Positions 6,015 through 7,216 of a stretch of DNA of 7,216 bases are shown piece after piece. A model generated the notes under the pieces. The model did no database searches. It saw only the letters and a list, made by a program, of their open reading frames with translations, and was not told the DNA's origin. Origin of the DNA: Clostridia bacterium (GTDB lineage: Bacteria > Bacillota > Clostridia > Christensenellales > DTU072); the NCBI GenBank assembly GCA_028703745.1, contig JAQVME010000064.1, positions 1 to 7,216 on the forward strand, read 5' to 3'. Every line of letters starts with the position of its first letter. Position 1 is the first letter of the stretch. The position numbers and the translations under genes are program-made.

Positions 6015-7046
6015 ATGGCAAACGAGAAAGGCAAAAGCAGAGTGGCTTTGCTGGGCAAGCTGACCTTTGCACCCGAGGCGCGTAGTCAGGAGGCGCCGAG
6101 GCCTGTTATTCAAGGCAGATTCAAATATTTTATGGCAGTATTCAAAAAATACAACAATCAGCTTATGGTCGCGAATTTGCTTTTTCTCATTTTTTGTCTG
6201 CCGCTACTTGCGGTGCTTATAATTCCCACGGTGCTTGGTGGTATGGAGAATATCTCTTATATCATTGCCAAAACTACTGATTTGCCGTATTTTATGACAG
6301 ATATCGGCATAGGCTTCAGCTCGGGACAGGGAATACTTGAAGGCAGACTAGCAATTTTGAAGATTTATCAATTCTTTCTGCTGGGCATTGCCGCGGCAAT
6401 ACCCTTTATGAGCCCCGGTCTTGCCGGACTCTTCCATGTTTCCGTCAAGCTCATTTGGCAGGACCCTTTTGTCACAAAAAAAGACACTTACGGCAACAAT
6501 GTGCCTCGCATCGGCGTAGAATTTTTCAAAGGTCTAAAGAAATACTGGCTACCTATGCTCATTATTTCGACAGTCTTTGCGGCGCTATTCGCTGGCGTAT
6601 CTAGTTCATTCATCTATTTCATTGAAAGTTACTGGCTGGGTGCGGCGGGCGCAGGGCAGTGGATACTTGTCATAGCGGCAGCTGTCATCGGACTGCTTTC
6701 GCTTATGCTGCTTATATATATGTTGCCAATGACTCCTATGTATAGTCTTCCGCTCATAATTAGACTCAAGAATTCTGTAATACTCATGGTGTCAATGTTT
6801 ATACCCACGCTGTTCGTTACTTTGGTTGCTGCGTTGCCTTTCATTCTGGTTGCGGTAACCAGCGGCATAATAAAAATCGTAATTACGGCAGTTCTGCTGG
6901 TTTTCGGCAGCGGTTTTCTGTCGCTTTTACTGTCCAACTTTGCGCAATATCACGCCGACAAAATTATTACGCCCATATACGAGGCTCAACATAGCAAATC
7001 GGGCAAGAGCAAAAAGAAAACGCAGAATAACGGCGCTCGGAAATAA
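6015..7046 (+). CDS. Polytopic membrane protein, YesL/DUF624-like
   Basis: This 343-residue protein has about six hydrophobic segments (roughly 50-72, 117-143, 178-203, 215-238, 257-282 and 286-308). A 45-residue polar N-terminus precedes them, and the C-terminal tail is strongly basic and probably cytoplasmic (KSGKSKKKTQNNGARK). Several patches resemble DUF624 (YesL) proteins: ANLLFLIFCLPLLAVLIIPT after the first helix start, VEFFKGLKKYWLPMLIIS (168-185), and YSLPLIIRLKNSVILM (243-258) like the family's 'fPLlar...lKNal' segment. It is longer than the roughly 200-220 residues typical of YesL because of extended loops and tails. DUF624 proteins often sit near carbohydrate ABC transporters but have no established biochemical role. 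The ATG at 6015 follows AGAGGT at 6004-6009 with 5-base spacing. Family assignment is by eye and moderate; the membrane topology is more certain than the family. Confidence 0.72.
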   Translation: MANEKGKSRVALLGKLTFAPEARSQEAPRPVIQGRFKYFMAVFKKYNNQLMVANLLFLIFCLPLLAVLIIPTVLGGMENISYIIAKTTDLPYFMTDIGIGFSSGQGILEGRLAILKIYQFFLLGIAAAIPFMSPGLAGLFHVSVKLIWQDPFVTKKDTYGNNVPRIGVEFFKGLKKYWLPMLIISTVFAALFAGVSSSFIYFIESYWLGAAGAGQWILVIAAAVIGLLSLMLLIYMLPMTPMYSLPLIIRLKNSVILMVSMFIPTLFVTLVAALPFILVAVTSGIIKIVITAVLLVFGSGFLSLLLSNFAQYHADKIITPIYEAQHSKSGKSKKKTQNNGARK

Positions 7047-7048
7047 CC

Positions 7049-7090
7049 GTGTCGCAAACGAAAAAAAGAATAAGCATGAAGGGGAATTTC
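7049..7090 (+). pseudogene. Possible 5' remnant of a gene cut off by the IS element
   Basis: A GTG two bases after the preceding stop opens a frame reading MSQTKKRISMKGNF (the GTG taken as Met). It runs without a stop up to the inferred IS boundary and then meets TGA, the first three bases of the IS end. The polar, basic start looks like a real N-terminus, and the closeness to the upstream stop resembles the coupled GTG start at 1860. A start at the in-frame ATG at 7076 is also possible. The upstream purine signal is weak (CGGAAAT). Fourteen codons are too few to identify a product, so this may be chance. Confidence 0.25.
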
Positions 7091-7115
7091 TGATGTGACC
7101 CCCAAAGTTTGGACA
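7091..7115 (-). repeat. IS3-family terminal inverted repeat (right end)
   Basis: This 25-base segment has the TG terminus, five consecutive C (7099-7103), AAAGTTT (7104-7110) and GGACA (7111-7115) expected of an IS3/IS150-group end. It lies 10 bases beyond the transposase stop codon at 7126-7128. The inner limit is approximate because the partner repeat is outside the window. Confidence 0.75.
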
Positions 7116-7125
7116 AAAGAATAAT

Positions 7126-7216
7126 TTAATATCTGCAATGAGTTCGGTATTGTACCGGACTCATTTTCAGTTTTAGTATTATTCTTTGGTTGTTGTAATA
7201 GTTTATGTATTCTTTC
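7126..7216 (-). CDS. IS3-family transposase (OrfB), C-terminal fragment
   Basis: The - strand reads 29 residues ending at TAA (7128-7126). They start KEYINYYNNQRIILKLK and end MSPVQYRTHCRY. This is the characteristic tail of the IS3-family OrfB DDE integrase domain: the 'YI.YYN..RI' helix after the catalytic Glu, followed by the 'MSPVQYR' motif. The catalytic residues and the OrfA frameshift partner lie beyond the window edge, so activity cannot be judged. No frameshift or early stop occurs in the visible part. The fragment is too short to have been picked up by a length-limited gene search. Confidence 0.9.
   Translation of the reverse strand, partial: KEYINYYNNQRIILKLKMSPVQYRTHCRY
7137..7176 (+). 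terminator. Hairpin in the IS end, terminator-like on the + strand
   Basis: AATGAGTTCGGTA (7137-7149) pairs with TACCGGACTCATT (7153-7165) over 13 bp with one G-U wobble and a 3-base loop. It is followed by TTCAGTTTTAG on the + strand. It faces transcription arriving from the upstream genes, so it could stop it before it runs antisense through the transposase. The same bases encode the MSPVQYRTH residues of the transposase on the - strand, so the symmetry may be partly a coding effect. Confidence 0.5.

Larger units (their letters stand above)
7091..7216 (-). mobile_element. IS3-family insertion sequence, transposase-3' end (rest outside window)
   Basis: The boundary is set by an end sequence starting TGATGTGACCCCCAAAG at 7091, with TTTGGACA completing it at 7108-7115. 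The TG terminus, CCCC-AAAGTT core and GGACA end are the usual layout of IS3/IS150-group inverted repeats. A transposase C-terminus lies just inside on the - strand, which makes this the right end of the element with the rest beyond 7216. The bases flanking the end (AATTTC) would carry any short target duplication, but the other end is not visible to confirm it. Confidence 0.88.

Overview
The window looks like a chromosomal segment from a low-to-moderate GC member of the Bacillota, most likely a Clostridia-type anaerobe. The reasons are the Bacillus/Clostridium-like PfkA, the pairing of an ATP-type with a pyrophosphate-type phosphofructokinase, strong AGGAGG-like ribosome binding sites, a YesL/DUF624-like membrane protein, and an IS3-family element of the kind common in Firmicutes. 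The exact taxon cannot be read from the sequence. All seven main genes lie on the + strand.

Region 1 (1-4608) reads as one transcription unit. It holds the 3' part of an ATP-type 6-phosphofructokinase (pfkA), a complete pyrophosphate-type phosphofructokinase, a membrane-anchored extracytoplasmic protein of unknown function with two fibronectin-III-like segments, and the ribosome-associated GTPase TypA/BipA. The gaps are 49, -1 and 16 bases. The tandem kinases give the cell two routes through the fructose-6-phosphate step, one spending ATP and one using PPi reversibly.

Region 2 (4609-4725) is an AT-rich intergenic stretch with nested and partly competing inverted repeats. It probably separates the typA unit from what follows. 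Region 3 (4726-5932) is a tandem pair of short-chain CHR (ChrA-family) transporter genes overlapping by 14 bases, the two-gene form of a chromate-type transporter. Region 4 (5933-7046) has an 82-base gap with a plausible promoter and then a six-helix, DUF624-like membrane protein.

Region 5 (7047-7216) is the end of an IS3-family insertion sequence. Its terminal inverted repeat begins at about 7091, and the last 29 codons of its transposase run off the window on the - strand. The IS sits directly after a short reading frame that starts two bases past the preceding stop, so it may have cut off a further operon gene. A 13-bp hairpin inside the transposase 3' end both encodes the conserved MSPVQYRTH tail and resembles a terminator facing incoming flanking transcription. 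I see no tRNA, rRNA, CRISPR array or clearly new multi-gene system. The least explained items are the FN3-like anchored protein, the structured region before the CHR pair, and the possible IS-interrupted gene.
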